In this document: one piece after another, positions 15,202 through 23,120 of the stretch
Layout: each line of letters begins with the position of its first letter
Numbering within the stretch: position 1 is the first letter of the stretch
NCBI GenBank assembly: GCA_027449025.1
Contig: DAIDMK010000002.1
Coordinates: forward strand, 1-64,000
Length of the DNA stretch: 64,000 bases
Source of the DNA: Lutibacter sp.
Lineage (GTDB): Bacteria; Bacteroidota; Bacteroidia; Flavobacteriales; Flavobacteriaceae
Reading direction: 5' to 3'
Notes under the pieces: generated by a model
What the model saw: only the letters and a program-made list of their open reading frames with translations
The model's database searches: none
Told to the model about the DNA's origin: nothing
Translations under genes and position numbers: made by a program

Positions 15202-15237
15202 TCTAACTTTTGGGAACATTATTACGGTTAAACCGTA
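15202..15237 (-). promoter_or_regulatory. Palindromic operator P5 with -7-like box, reversed
   Basis: TACGGTT-A-AACCGTA (15,223-15,237) is a perfect palindrome. Read on the minus strand, a -7-like TACTTTTA lies 22 nt downstream, the same geometry as in P1 to P4. It is 58 bp from the start of the LytTR regulator gene. Confidence 0.55.
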
Positions 15238-15564
15238 GATTTGTTGCTATAAACAATTTGTGGTTTATAAAATATGCTAATTATTGATATTTATTATTTT
15301 GAAGTCTTTTATAGGTGTTAGTTATAATACTAAACCTGACTTGAGTCTTTGTAAAATGAATTTGTTGCTTTAAGATTTAATTAATCCCTAAGAATATTCA
15401 TATCCGCACTCAACTTCCTGTTTAAATTTTAGCATAGTGTTGCTTCGAAGAATATTTCAACTAAATTTTTGTTATAATTGTCCAATACATCATTTGGCAT
15501 GGTTTTAAGGTAAAGATGAACTCGTTTTTCAAAATAAGAGATGTCATAAATCTTTAGTTGATCT
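15238..15564. other. Gap with a possible broken ORF
   Basis: On the minus strand a 51-codon frame (15,429-15,584) reads RDQLKIYDISYFEKRVHLYL and onward but has no usable start codon and overlaps the 3' end of the recombinase gene. It may be a remnant of an element gene. Nothing else is visible in the 326-bp gap. Confidence 0.3.
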
Positions 15565-16896
15565 CTAAAAATTAAGGACGCTATCTAAAGCTTCGTCGGC
15601 ATCTCTATGAATAAAATTAGCCTGATAATTTAAAGTTGTCTTTAAATCACTGTGGCGATATAGTTTCTGCAACATTAAAGGATGTATCCTGTCACCCGCA
15701 ATATTGCCAAAACTATGTCTTGCAATATGGTTTGATAGGTTTTTTTCGATGCCGCATTTTATAGCAATAAACTTTAAGTATTTATTGAACAACTTTGTGG
15801 CGTTTCTTGTTTTTATAAAAATGTCTTCTGCATTTTTGGAGTCAGCATTTTGCAAGAATGGAAATACATAGCCGTTGTTTTGTTTACTGTACTTCTCATA
15901 AACCTTTAAAATAACAGCTGCTTTATCCGGAATTTTTAAACTTAAGGGTTTTTCATTCTTATTCATTATGTATAACAAACGATTATCCTTAAAATTAGAC
16001 CATTTTAATTGGACGATGTCTGAAATGCGTATGCCTGCAAAATAGAACGCGACAAGCCATACATTATGCGTATGCCAAATAGAAGACCATTTTTCTAAAT
16101 CCAAGGCTTCAATACGTCCTATTTCCTCTACAGACAATCCAATTTTATGGCCGGAACCAATGCGAATTTTTTCTTTTTCATTGGCAAAAGGATAATACTT
16201 AATATCAATGACACCTTCTTTTATGGCAATATTGAAAAGGGTACGGATAAAGATAAGTTGATTTGTTATTGTTCGTGTTTTATGTTCAAGAAATACAACA
16301 CAAAATGTTTTATACTTTTTAATGAAAGTCTCATCTATATCTTGGAAATTAAGTTTTTTATTTTTCTTAAAGTACGCTATAGTATCCATAATGGAAAATT
16401 CATGCTTTCTCCCTTTACTTATACGTTCTTTTCTGCGTTTCTTTATGCCAATGGCTACTTCTGATTTGTTCATAGAGCTTTTCAAATTAATGAACTCCTC
16501 TATGTTATGTAGGATTGACAGTTCTGCCTTTGTAACAGAGAAAGTTCCGCGATTGTATTTAGTTTCTATGCGTTCCGCAGCAACTAAGAAAAACGATTTC
16601 TGGCCACCTGGACCCACAATCTTCTTTTTCATTCCTTTACTGGAAATTCTATCATTAGCCTCAAAGGATATATCATTGGCTTCAGTCAATTTCTTCATTA
16701 AATAATTATTGATCTTTTGTGAATTTGGATGCGTTCGTTTAACTTTTCCATGTTCCTCATCCCAATCTTTTTCCAAAATATATTGCCCGGTAAAGCAATA
16801 GTTGGTTTTATAATCTTTACTGATTCTTAATGCCAAGGGTGCGGTACCATCTTTCCGTTGCTTATTTTTGCGTCTAACAATTTTTATTGCTGCCAT
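15565..16896 (-). CDS. Tyrosine recombinase (island integrase)
   Basis: The 443-residue protein is a Bacteroidetes-type integrase. It has an N-terminal arm-binding domain (RKDGTAPLALRISKDYKTNY), a SAM-like core-binding domain at about 165-255, and a catalytic domain with arginine in FAGIRISDIVQLKW, the HxxR box HIARHSFGN, and a late histidine and nucleophile tyrosine in LYRHSDLKTTLNYQ. It should integrate and excise the element at a tRNA end. A 3' fragment of tRNA-fMet lies 180 bp from its start and repeated GGTACAGAAT motifs flank that fragment. This supports it as the integrase of the island to its left. Confidence 0.92.
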   Translation of the reverse strand: MAAIKIVRRKNKQRKDGTAPLALRISKDYKTNYCFTGQYILEKDWDEEHGKVKRTHPNSQKINNYLMKKLTEANDISFEANDRISSKGMKKKIVGPGGQKSFFLVAAERIETKYNRGTFSVTKAELSILHNIEEFINLKSSMNKSEVAIGIKKRRKERISKGRKHEFSIMDTIAYFKKNKKLNFQDIDETFIKKYKTFCVVFLEHKTRTITNQLIFIRTLFNIAIKEGVIDIKYYPFANEKEKIRIGSGHKIGLSVEEIGRIEALDLEKWSSIWHTHNVWLVAFYFAGIRISDIVQLKWSNFKDNRLLYIMNKNEKPLSLKIPDKAAVILKVYEKYSKQNNGYVFPFLQNADSKNAEDIFIKTRNATKLFNKYLKFIAIKCGIEKNLSNHIARHSFGNIAGDRIHPLMLQKLYRHSDLKTTLNYQANFIHRDADEALDSVLNF

Positions 16897-16951
16897 AATA
16901 GAATTATTGTTGGTAATTTAGATAAAGATAATTAAAAAATTCAAAAAAAGG

Positions 16952-16973
16952 GGTACAGAATAGGTACAGAATA
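16952..16973 (+). repeat. Tandem GGTACAGAATA repeats (candidate integrase arm sites)
   Basis: Two exact copies of GGTACAGAATA stand in tandem at 16,952-16,962 and 16,963-16,973. A further GGTACAGAAT lies at 17,168-17,177, followed by GGTACAAAT at 17,184, on the other side of the tRNA fragment. Direct repeats on both sides of a crossover site are typical of arm-type integrase binding. Confidence 0.45.
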
Positions 16974-17074
16974 ATTTGATTTTAAATGAATTCAATTGAT
17001 ATCAATGAATATTAATATTTTTTAAATAATTGATTTTAAATTGTTTAAATAAAAATTGTGTTTATAAACTTGAA

Positions 17075-17120
17075 GCTCATAACCCGAAGGTCGCTGGTTC
17101 GAGTCCAGTCCCCGCTACTA
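17075..17120 (+). other. 3' fragment of tRNA-fMet, candidate attachment site
   Basis: The segment from the anticodon arm (GCTCATAACCCG, anticodon CAT) through the T arm (GGTTCGAGTCC) to the acceptor end matches the 3' half of initiator tRNA. The 5' half is absent: the preceding bases are AT-rich and do not pair. Islands that use a tRNA 3' end for integration leave such a fragment at one border; the intact gene would then be at the other, outside this window. Confidence 0.7.
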
Positions 17121-17126
17121 GTAAAC

Positions 17127-17159
17127 AAAAGGCTTTCAAGAAATTGGAAGCCTTTTTTT
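17127..17159 (+). terminator. Rho-independent terminator after the tRNA fragment
   Basis: AAAAGGCTT/AAGCCTTTT (17,127-17,135 with 17,148-17,156) forms a perfect stem followed by seven T. It probably came with the tRNA gene as its own terminator. Confidence 0.75.
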
Positions 17160-17244
17160 ATTCAATGGGTACAGAATTAAGGAGGTACAAATCAAAACAT
17201 TATGCGCTTATATGAGCCACAAAAGGGGCGCTAACAAACCGATA

Positions 17245-17560
17245 TCACTGGCGCTTTTTGAACCGATATATCCTTTTTCTGTTAATTCTTTCTAATCTGA
17301 TATTTCCTTTTTTATAAATAGAATGAAATGAGGAATTACTAAAGGTTTTTCCATAAGGGGTAAGTAACCTCTCATTATTCAGAATTTGGGAGATTTTTCT
17401 ATACCCAATAGGGGTAAAATTTTCTTCTAAATGACCCTTAATTCGATTGAATAAGTACTCCTGATACTCAGTATAATACGACTTCCATAAATGGGTCGTA
17501 ATTACTGATACAGAGAACGCTACGAGTAGTTTTTGGAGGAAATAAAATTTTTGCTTGTCG
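17245..17560 (-). pseudogene. Recombinase-like fragment next to the island border
   Basis: The minus-strand frame is open for about 104 codons from the glmS stop to 17,245 and no stop interrupts it. It reads WKSYYTEYQEYLFNRIKGHL, then TPIGYRKISQILNNERLL, then TPYGKTFSNSSFHSIYKKG. The GYRKISQILNNE...TPYGK pattern resembles the part of large serine recombinases that precedes the zinc region (IAxxLNxxGxxTPxGK). No ATG is available before the motif and the frame begins inside the 3' end of glmS. It is best read as a truncated remnant. An N-terminal hydrophobic part (LVAFSVSVITTHLW) argues for caution. Confidence 0.4.
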
Positions 17561-19411
17561 TTACTCCACCGTGACTGATTTTGCTAAATTTCTTGGTTGA
17601 TCTACATTACAACCACGCATTACTGCAATATAATATGATAGCAGTTGCAATGGTATTGTTGATAAAAGCGGCGTAAAAGCTTCTTCGGTTTCTGGAATTT
17701 CAATTACATGGTCTGCCATTTCTTTTACTATGGTATCGCCTTTGGTGACAATCGCAATAATTTTGCCTTTGCGCGCTTTAATTTCTTGGATATTGCTGAC
17801 AACTTTGTCATAATGTCCATTTTTTGGTGCAATAATAATAACCGGCATTCGATCATCAATTAAAGCTATTGGGCCGTGTTTCATCTCGGCTGCAGGATAG
17901 CCTTCAGCATGAATATAAGAAATTTCTTTTAATTTTAAAGCCCCTTCTAATGCAACAGGAAAATTAAAGCCTCTACCCAAATATAAACAATTTGGCGCAT
18001 CTTTATAAATTGCAGCAATTTTCTCAATTTCTGTATCTATTTTCAAAACCTCTTCCACTTTTGCCGGAATTAAACTCATTTCCTGGATATAGTGGTTGTA
18101 CCTTGAGTTTGAAAGTTCTCCTTTTAAATTGCCAAGTTTTAGTGCAATTAAGGCAAGTACGGTAATTTGTGTGGTAAATGCTTTTGTTGAAGCTACGCCA
18201 ATTTCAGGACCAGCATGTGTATAAGCTCCAGTATCTGTTTCTCTTGCAATGGAAGACCCTACCACGTTGCAAACACCAAAAACAAAAGCACCTTTGGATT
18301 TTGCCAATTTTACAGCTGCCAACGTATCAGCTGTTTCTCCAGATTGTGAAATGGCAATAACAATATCATCTTTATTTATCACTGGATTCCGATACCTAAA
18401 CTCTGAGGCATATTCTACTTCAACAGGAATACGCGCCAAGTCTTCAAACAAATATTCGGCCACCAACCCTGCATGCCATGAGGTTCCACAGGCAACAATT
18501 ACAATACGGTTTGCATTTAGAAATTTTGAAATGTTATTGTCAACACTTCCCATTTTTATGATGCCTTTTGAAGCTAAAAGGCGGCCTCTGTAAGCATCTA
18601 CAATAGATTGAGGCTGTTCATGTATTTCCTTTAGCATAAAATGATTGTAGCCTCCTTTTTCAATTTGCTCTAAATTAAGCTTTAATTGCTGAATATCGGG
18701 TACAACCTCTGTATTGTCATGAATTTTACGAATTCTAATATCTCTTCCCAATTTAATGATTGCCAATTCTTCATCTTCTAAATAGATAGCATTTCTAGTA
18801 TATTCTATAAAAGGAGATGCATCTGAAGCGACAAAAAACTCTGTATTATTTTCTCCAATTCCTATTGCGATTGGACTTCCCAATTTAGCCACAATAATTT
18901 CGTCAGGTTTCGAAACATCAAATACAGCAATGGCATAAGCACCAATCACATTGGTTAATGCCATTTGTACGGCATAGCCCAATTTGCAGTTGTTTTTGAT
19001 TTTTACCTCTTCTATTAAGTTGATTAAAACCTCGGTATCAGTATCACTTTTAAAAGTATATCCTCTGGTGATAAGCTCCTTTTTTATGGTATCATAGTTT
19101 TCAATAATTCCGTTATGAACTATCACTAAATTTCCTGAATTTGAAAGATGAGGATGTGAATTTTCATCATTTGGAATACCATGTGTTGCCCAACGCGTAT
19201 GACCTAAAGCCAAATTGCCCTCAACGTTTTTCTGTTTCATGATTTTTTTTAAATCAGAAACTTTTCCTTTTGTTTTATGCAGGCTCATTTCATGGCCATC
19301 AACCAATACAACTCCTGCGCTGTCATAACCTCTGTATTCTAATCGCTGTAATCCATTAATAACTATTGGGTACGCTTTTCTAAATCCTAAATAGCCTGCA
19401 ATTCCACACAT
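17561..19411 (-). CDS. glmS: Glutamine-fructose-6-phosphate aminotransferase
   Basis: The 616-residue enzyme makes glucosamine-6-phosphate from fructose-6-phosphate and glutamine, the first step towards peptidoglycan and LPS amino sugars. The mature N-terminus starts at Cys2 (MCGIAGYLGFR), the glutaminase nucleophile, and the loop RWATHG and EYRGYDSAGV are present. Two SIS domains occupy about 290-600 (SQSGETADTLAAVK; AEGYPAAEMKHGP), and it ends KSVTVE. The start is 14 bp after the DUF4270 gene stop, so it is the last gene of a three-gene operon. Length and motifs are complete. Confidence 0.98.
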   Translation of the reverse strand: MCGIAGYLGFRKAYPIVINGLQRLEYRGYDSAGVVLVDGHEMSLHKTKGKVSDLKKIMKQKNVEGNLALGHTRWATHGIPNDENSHPHLSNSGNLVIVHNGIIENYDTIKKELITRGYTFKSDTDTEVLINLIEEVKIKNNCKLGYAVQMALTNVIGAYAIAVFDVSKPDEIIVAKLGSPIAIGIGENNTEFFVASDASPFIEYTRNAIYLEDEELAIIKLGRDIRIRKIHDNTEVVPDIQQLKLNLEQIEKGGYNHFMLKEIHEQPQSIVDAYRGRLLASKGIIKMGSVDNNISKFLNANRIVIVACGTSWHAGLVAEYLFEDLARIPVEVEYASEFRYRNPVINKDDIVIAISQSGETADTLAAVKLAKSKGAFVFGVCNVVGSSIARETDTGAYTHAGPEIGVASTKAFTTQITVLALIALKLGNLKGELSNSRYNHYIQEMSLIPAKVEEVLKIDTEIEKIAAIYKDAPNCLYLGRGFNFPVALEGALKLKEISYIHAEGYPAAEMKHGPIALIDDRMPVIIIAPKNGHYDKVVSNIQEIKARKGKIIAIVTKGDTIVKEMADHVIEIPETEEAFTPLLSTIPLQLLSYYIAVMRGCNVDQPRNLAKSVTVE

Positions 19412-19425
19412 CGCAATTTTTTCTT

Positions 19426-20952
19426 TTAATTATTTATTTTTGTATAAGATATTTCAAGTTTTACTCTTTTGTCGCCAAAACTTGGATTGTCGCCAAACAA
19501 AACAACGCCTTTTGGTGTCCAACTATAATCTTTGTTTTTTATATCACCAATTGAGGTTGGAGTATCTGAAGGGTTATAAACTTTTAATCCAATTTTAACT
19601 AAGTCTAGCGGTTCATCCGTTTTTAATAATCTCGAAATATAATCCGTAATTTTAAAGACATAACGGTAAGGTTTTCCGTTGGTATCTCTTTCCAACAATC
19701 CGCCAACTACTGCCAATCCTTCAGTCATTACATCGGTCAGCTGTAAATTGTCTGTATAATTATAAATAAACAATTGCTCGGGAGCGATGTTACTTGCCGC
19801 ATTTTGATCCACATAAAAAATTAAGCTTGCATCATTAATCAGCCAATTATTTTCCTGTAAATCAACTATATTTTCATTTTTAAACAACTCGATGGTTGCT
19901 ATTGAACCAGCTGCACCTTGTACATATAGTCTGTCTTCACCGCTTTGGTGTGGTGCCAAATCTCTTTTAAGTACATTTGATTTTATGGATCCAAAGGCAA
20001 ATTCAAAATTGTGATTGGTTCTAACGCCTTGCTCTCCATTAATATTATTCCCGTTTAAATCTTCTGTAGCTTCTTCATTTTCATCTTTTGAGTAATAAAT
20101 AATCATTTTAGCATCAACCATTGCCAATGAAACTAAATGAGATTTGTTGGAGGTTAATGCTTCTGCTTCAATATAAAAACCTCTAAAATAATGCTGAAAA
20201 TTATCAAGCGATTGAAACTCGGCTCCGGTCGCATTGTTTACAAAAAGTTGCTTCACTAAATTTTCATCTAAAGGTATTCTAATGCTTGGACTTACAGTTG
20301 TTGCTTTAACAGTGTCAATTTTATAAACTGAGACACCGTCGGGCATATATCTTTTTATGTAAGACACTGTATCATTTGGATTTACCTTAAAATTCTCCAA
20401 ATAAAATGGCGTATCTCCTTTTTGAAATTCCTTGTCTGAATAATAGATGGCAGGTTTTGAAGGGTCGTTTGGATCTAAGGTGTTTAAATAGGTTTTTAGT
20501 TCGTAAATACCCAATTTAAATTCAACACCCGCGTCTCCAAAGACTGAATCAATAGAAAATTTTGGTTTTCCATCGCTGTATTTTTCTGCTGATTTGGTAG
20601 ATTGATATGGGATAATCATTAAAACAGAATCTATACCGTAATTAGTTCCGTAAGTATATGCGTCTCCCGTAAAAGGCAGTCCCAATTGCGACACAATTGA
20701 TGCCTTTAATGTGCCAAATTCATTATCGGAATAAACTCCCAATAAATATTGAGAAGCCCCGTTAGAAGGTACTTTTAGAATATTTTCATTGGTTGAAATA
20801 ACTTCTGTTGTTTTTTTATCAGTAGAAAAAACATTGGTGTTAACAATATTAACACCAATATTTTCAATATCTTTTTCGCACGATAATATAGTAAAAAATA
20901 CGATTGAGAATAGCCCTAAATATTTTAAAGCATTTACAACTTTAATTGTCAT
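19426..20952 (-). CDS. DUF4270 family lipoprotein
   Basis: The 508-residue protein has a lipoprotein leader (YLGLFSIVFFTILSC, cysteine near 25) and continues EKDIENIGVNIV. The rest is a DUF4270-type beta-rich exported protein common in Flavobacteriia, with blocks such as QYLLGVYSDNEFGTLKASIV and YGIDSVLMIIPYQST. The function is unknown to me. It stands between a glycogen-synthase-like gene and glmS, with gaps of 19 and 14 bp, as in other flavobacterial genomes that I recall. It is probably anchored in the outer membrane. Confidence 0.92.
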   Translation of the reverse strand: MTIKVVNALKYLGLFSIVFFTILSCEKDIENIGVNIVNTNVFSTDKKTTEVISTNENILKVPSNGASQYLLGVYSDNEFGTLKASIVSQLGLPFTGDAYTYGTNYGIDSVLMIIPYQSTKSAEKYSDGKPKFSIDSVFGDAGVEFKLGIYELKTYLNTLDPNDPSKPAIYYSDKEFQKGDTPFYLENFKVNPNDTVSYIKRYMPDGVSVYKIDTVKATTVSPSIRIPLDENLVKQLFVNNATGAEFQSLDNFQHYFRGFYIEAEALTSNKSHLVSLAMVDAKMIIYYSKDENEEATEDLNGNNINGEQGVRTNHNFEFAFGSIKSNVLKRDLAPHQSGEDRLYVQGAAGSIATIELFKNENIVDLQENNWLINDASLIFYVDQNAASNIAPEQLFIYNYTDNLQLTDVMTEGLAVVGGLLERDTNGKPYRYVFKITDYISRLLKTDEPLDLVKIGLKVYNPSDTPTSIGDIKNKDYSWTPKGVVLFGDNPSFGDKRVKLEISYTKINN

Positions 20953-20971
20953 ATATAAATGTTGGATTTTT

Positions 20972-21781
20972 TTATAATAAAACTTTGTTTAAGTAAAAAT
21001 TGGTGTAGGCACTGTCAAATTCACTGATTGGAATATAATCCAATACAGGTTTATCGCAAGTTTTTAAGTAGTCGAGCAAATCACTTGGAAGTTGCTCGCT
21101 CACTTTAATAACCGCATCAGAATTTTCAATAGCATTGATTAAAAGATTTGTGTATGTTGGATTGGAAATTGATTTAAATTTAGATTCGTTAATATTATCA
21201 AAATTGATTTTATCAAAAAACTTTTCATTCAAAGTGCCTTCAAATCCCGTATTGTACAATGAAGTCACTATTTTACTGTTTGAAAACAAGGGGTCGTCTT
21301 TATAATATTCCTTAATGTATAATGGTAAAAGTGATGCCATCCAGCCATTAACGTGAATAATATCAGGTGACCAATTTAATTTTTTTACAGTTTCCACTAC
21401 GCCTTTTGCAAAAAATATAGCGCGTTCGTCATTGTCTTCAAATAAGTTGTTGTCTTCATCAGAAAATAATGCTTTTCTTTTAAAATATTCATCGTTGTCA
21501 ATAAAATAAACCTGCATTCTTTCCTTTGGAATGGAAGCAACTTTAATAATTAAAGGCATATCCATATCGTTGATTACCAGGTTCATACCCGATAAACGAA
21601 TCACTTCATGGAGTTGATGTCTTCTTTCGTTTATCAATCCGTAACGTGGCATAAATATTCTTGTTTGCCCACCGTTGCTATGGATCATTTTTGCTGTTTC
21701 AAATGAGGTCGTTGACAATTCATTCTCAGGTAAATAGGGAACAACTTCTGAAGAAACAATCAATACTCTCTTATCTTTCAT
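20972..21781 (-). CDS. Glycogen/starch synthase-type protein, N-terminal half only
   Basis: The protein has 269 residues. It contains the N-terminal (acceptor) domain of GT5 glycosyltransferases: VLIVSSEVVPYLPENELSTT at the start, where glycogen synthases have a KTGGL loop, and later PDIIHVNGWMASLLPLYI. The C-terminal nucleotide-sugar domain of a full GlgA (about 480 residues) is missing, and the ORF is closed normally rather than frameshifted. Short forms of this kind are normal in Flavobacteriia, so it is probably not a broken gene. Catalysis is doubtful. It heads the operon with DUF4270 and glmS, opposite panC. Confidence 0.85.
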   Translation of the reverse strand: MKDKRVLIVSSEVVPYLPENELSTTSFETAKMIHSNGGQTRIFMPRYGLINERRHQLHEVIRLSGMNLVINDMDMPLIIKVASIPKERMQVYFIDNDEYFKRKALFSDEDNNLFEDNDERAIFFAKGVVETVKKLNWSPDIIHVNGWMASLLPLYIKEYYKDDPLFSNSKIVTSLYNTGFEGTLNEKFFDKINFDNINESKFKSISNPTYTNLLINAIENSDAVIKVSEQLPSDLLDYLKTCDKPVLDYIPISEFDSAYTNFYLNKVLL

Positions 21782-21811
21782 AAAACCAGCTCTTATTTTT
21801 TAAAATATATG

Positions 21812-21860
21812 CAAAATTACGAAAATTTATGTAGAATTTAGCTTGAAAAATGTAAGTTTG
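21812..21860. promoter_or_regulatory. Divergent promoters between the GT5 gene and panC
   Basis: On the minus strand TAATTTTG is at 21,819-21,812, and on the plus strand TAAGTTTG is at 21,853-21,860. Both match the Bacteroidetes -7 consensus TAnnTTTG and sit at suitable distances from their starts (21,781 and 21,892). Confidence 0.6.
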
Positions 21861-21891
21861 CACGCTTTTAACGTTAATTAACAAATACGTT

Positions 21892-22731
21892 ATGTTGATT
21901 TTTACTAAAATAAAATCGCTACAACAAAAAATAAAGTCGCTTAAAAACGGCACTACCATTGGGTTTGTACCAACCATGGGGGCACTTCATGAGGGGCATT
22001 TATCGCTCGTGGAAAAGGCAAAAAAAGAAAATGATATTGTGGTGGTAAGCATTTTTGTGAACCCAACTCAGTTCGATAATGCCGATGATTTGAAAAATTA
22101 TCCAAAGACAATTGAAAAAGATTTATCACTTTTGAAATCTTTCAATTGCGACATCGTTTTCACCCCAACTCCCGAAGAAATTTATGCTGATGATATCAAG
22201 TCGGAGGTCTTTGATTTTGATGGATTGGAATTTCAGATGGAAGGAAAATTCAGGGTTGGTCATTTTGATGGTGTTGGTACCATAGTGGAGCGATTGTTTG
22301 AGATTGTGAAACCTCATAAAGCTTATTTTGGGGAAAAAGACTATCAGCAATTCCAAATCGTTCGCAAAATGGTGGCGAAAAAGAAACTTTCAGTTCAAAT
22401 TATTGCCTGCCCCATTCACCGCGAAAAAGACGGTTTGGCCATGAGTTCAAGAAATATAAGGCTTACAAAAGAACACCGGGACGCTGCACCATTTATTTAT
22501 AAGACATTAAAAAAAGCCAAGATTCAATTTGGCACAAAAAATGCTTCAGAGGTGGTAAAATGGGTTGAAAATGAATTCAAAAATCATCCAATATTTCGAT
22601 TAGAATATGTTGAAATTGCAGATGAAAATACATTATTGCCAGTTGAAACCAAAAATCCAACAAAAAAATATCGCGCATTTATAGCTGTTTTTGCTGGAAA
22701 TGTTAGACTGATAGATAATATAAGTTTATAA
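21892..22731 (+). CDS. panC: Pantothenate synthetase
   Basis: The 279-residue enzyme joins pantoate and beta-alanine with ATP to form pantothenate. The family motifs are clear: GFVPTMGALHEGHLSLV (about 24-40), FVNPTQF, and the flexible-loop region GEKDYQQFQIVRKMV. A later MSSRNIRL is part of the active site. It is followed after 37 bp by panD, which supplies beta-alanine, so both ends of the reaction are encoded together. The length is normal. The start at the ATG fits the promoter TAAGTTTG 32 bp upstream. Confidence 0.98.
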   Translation: MLIFTKIKSLQQKIKSLKNGTTIGFVPTMGALHEGHLSLVEKAKKENDIVVVSIFVNPTQFDNADDLKNYPKTIEKDLSLLKSFNCDIVFTPTPEEIYADDIKSEVFDFDGLEFQMEGKFRVGHFDGVGTIVERLFEIVKPHKAYFGEKDYQQFQIVRKMVAKKKLSVQIIACPIHREKDGLAMSSRNIRLTKEHRDAAPFIYKTLKKAKIQFGTKNASEVVKWVENEFKNHPIFRLEYVEIADENTLLPVETKNPTKKYRAFIAVFAGNVRLIDNISL

Positions 22732-22756
22732 ATATAATAGATTAACACAAAATCAT

Positions 22757-22764
22757 TAATTTTG
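22757..22764 (+). promoter_or_regulatory. -7 box upstream of panD
   Basis: TAATTTTG ends only 4 bp before the panD ATG. If used, it would give a transcript with almost no leader, while panD is also reachable from the panC promoter. Usage is uncertain. Confidence 0.3.
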
Positions 22765-22768
22765 CATT

Positions 22769-23119
22769 ATGCAAATACAAGTCGTAAAATCGAAAATTCA
22801 CAGGGTTAAAGTAACCGGCGCCGATTTAAATTATATTGGTAGCATTACTATTGATGAAGATTTAATGGATGCAGCTAACATTATTCAAGGAGAAAAAGTG
22901 CATATTGTAAATATTAACAATGGCGAACGACTTGAAACTTATGTAATCCCTGGTCCTAGAAAAAGTGGGGAAATTACCCTAAATGGTCCTGCAGCCCGAA
23001 AAGTTGCCAAAGGTGATATTATTATCATTATTTCATATGGCATTATGGATTTTGAAAAAGCAAAAATGTTTAAACCGACATTAATTTTCCCTAACGAAAA
23101 TGACAATACGTTAACATAA
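22769..23119 (+). CDS. panD: Aspartate 1-decarboxylase
   Basis: The 116-residue proenzyme converts aspartate to beta-alanine for pantothenate synthesis. It cleaves itself between Gly and Ser in YIGSITID (residues 23-30), producing the pyruvoyl cofactor. Other conserved parts are [16 protein letters not shown] and [11 protein letters not shown] with IIISYG near the C-terminus. It follows panC closely, and the next gene starts 2 bp after its stop, suggesting one operon. Start and length match the family. Confidence 0.97.
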   Translation: MQIQVVKSKIHRVKVTGADLNYIGSITIDEDLMDAANIIQGEKVHIVNINNGERLETYVIPGPRKSGEITLNGPAARKVAKGDIIIIISYGIMDFEKAKMFKPTLIFPNENDNTLT

Positions 23120-23120
23120 A

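Noticed and set aside
17075-17120. Complete tRNA-fMet
   Set aside because: The 5' half (acceptor strand and D arm) is missing; the preceding DNA is AT-rich and cannot pair with the acceptor end.
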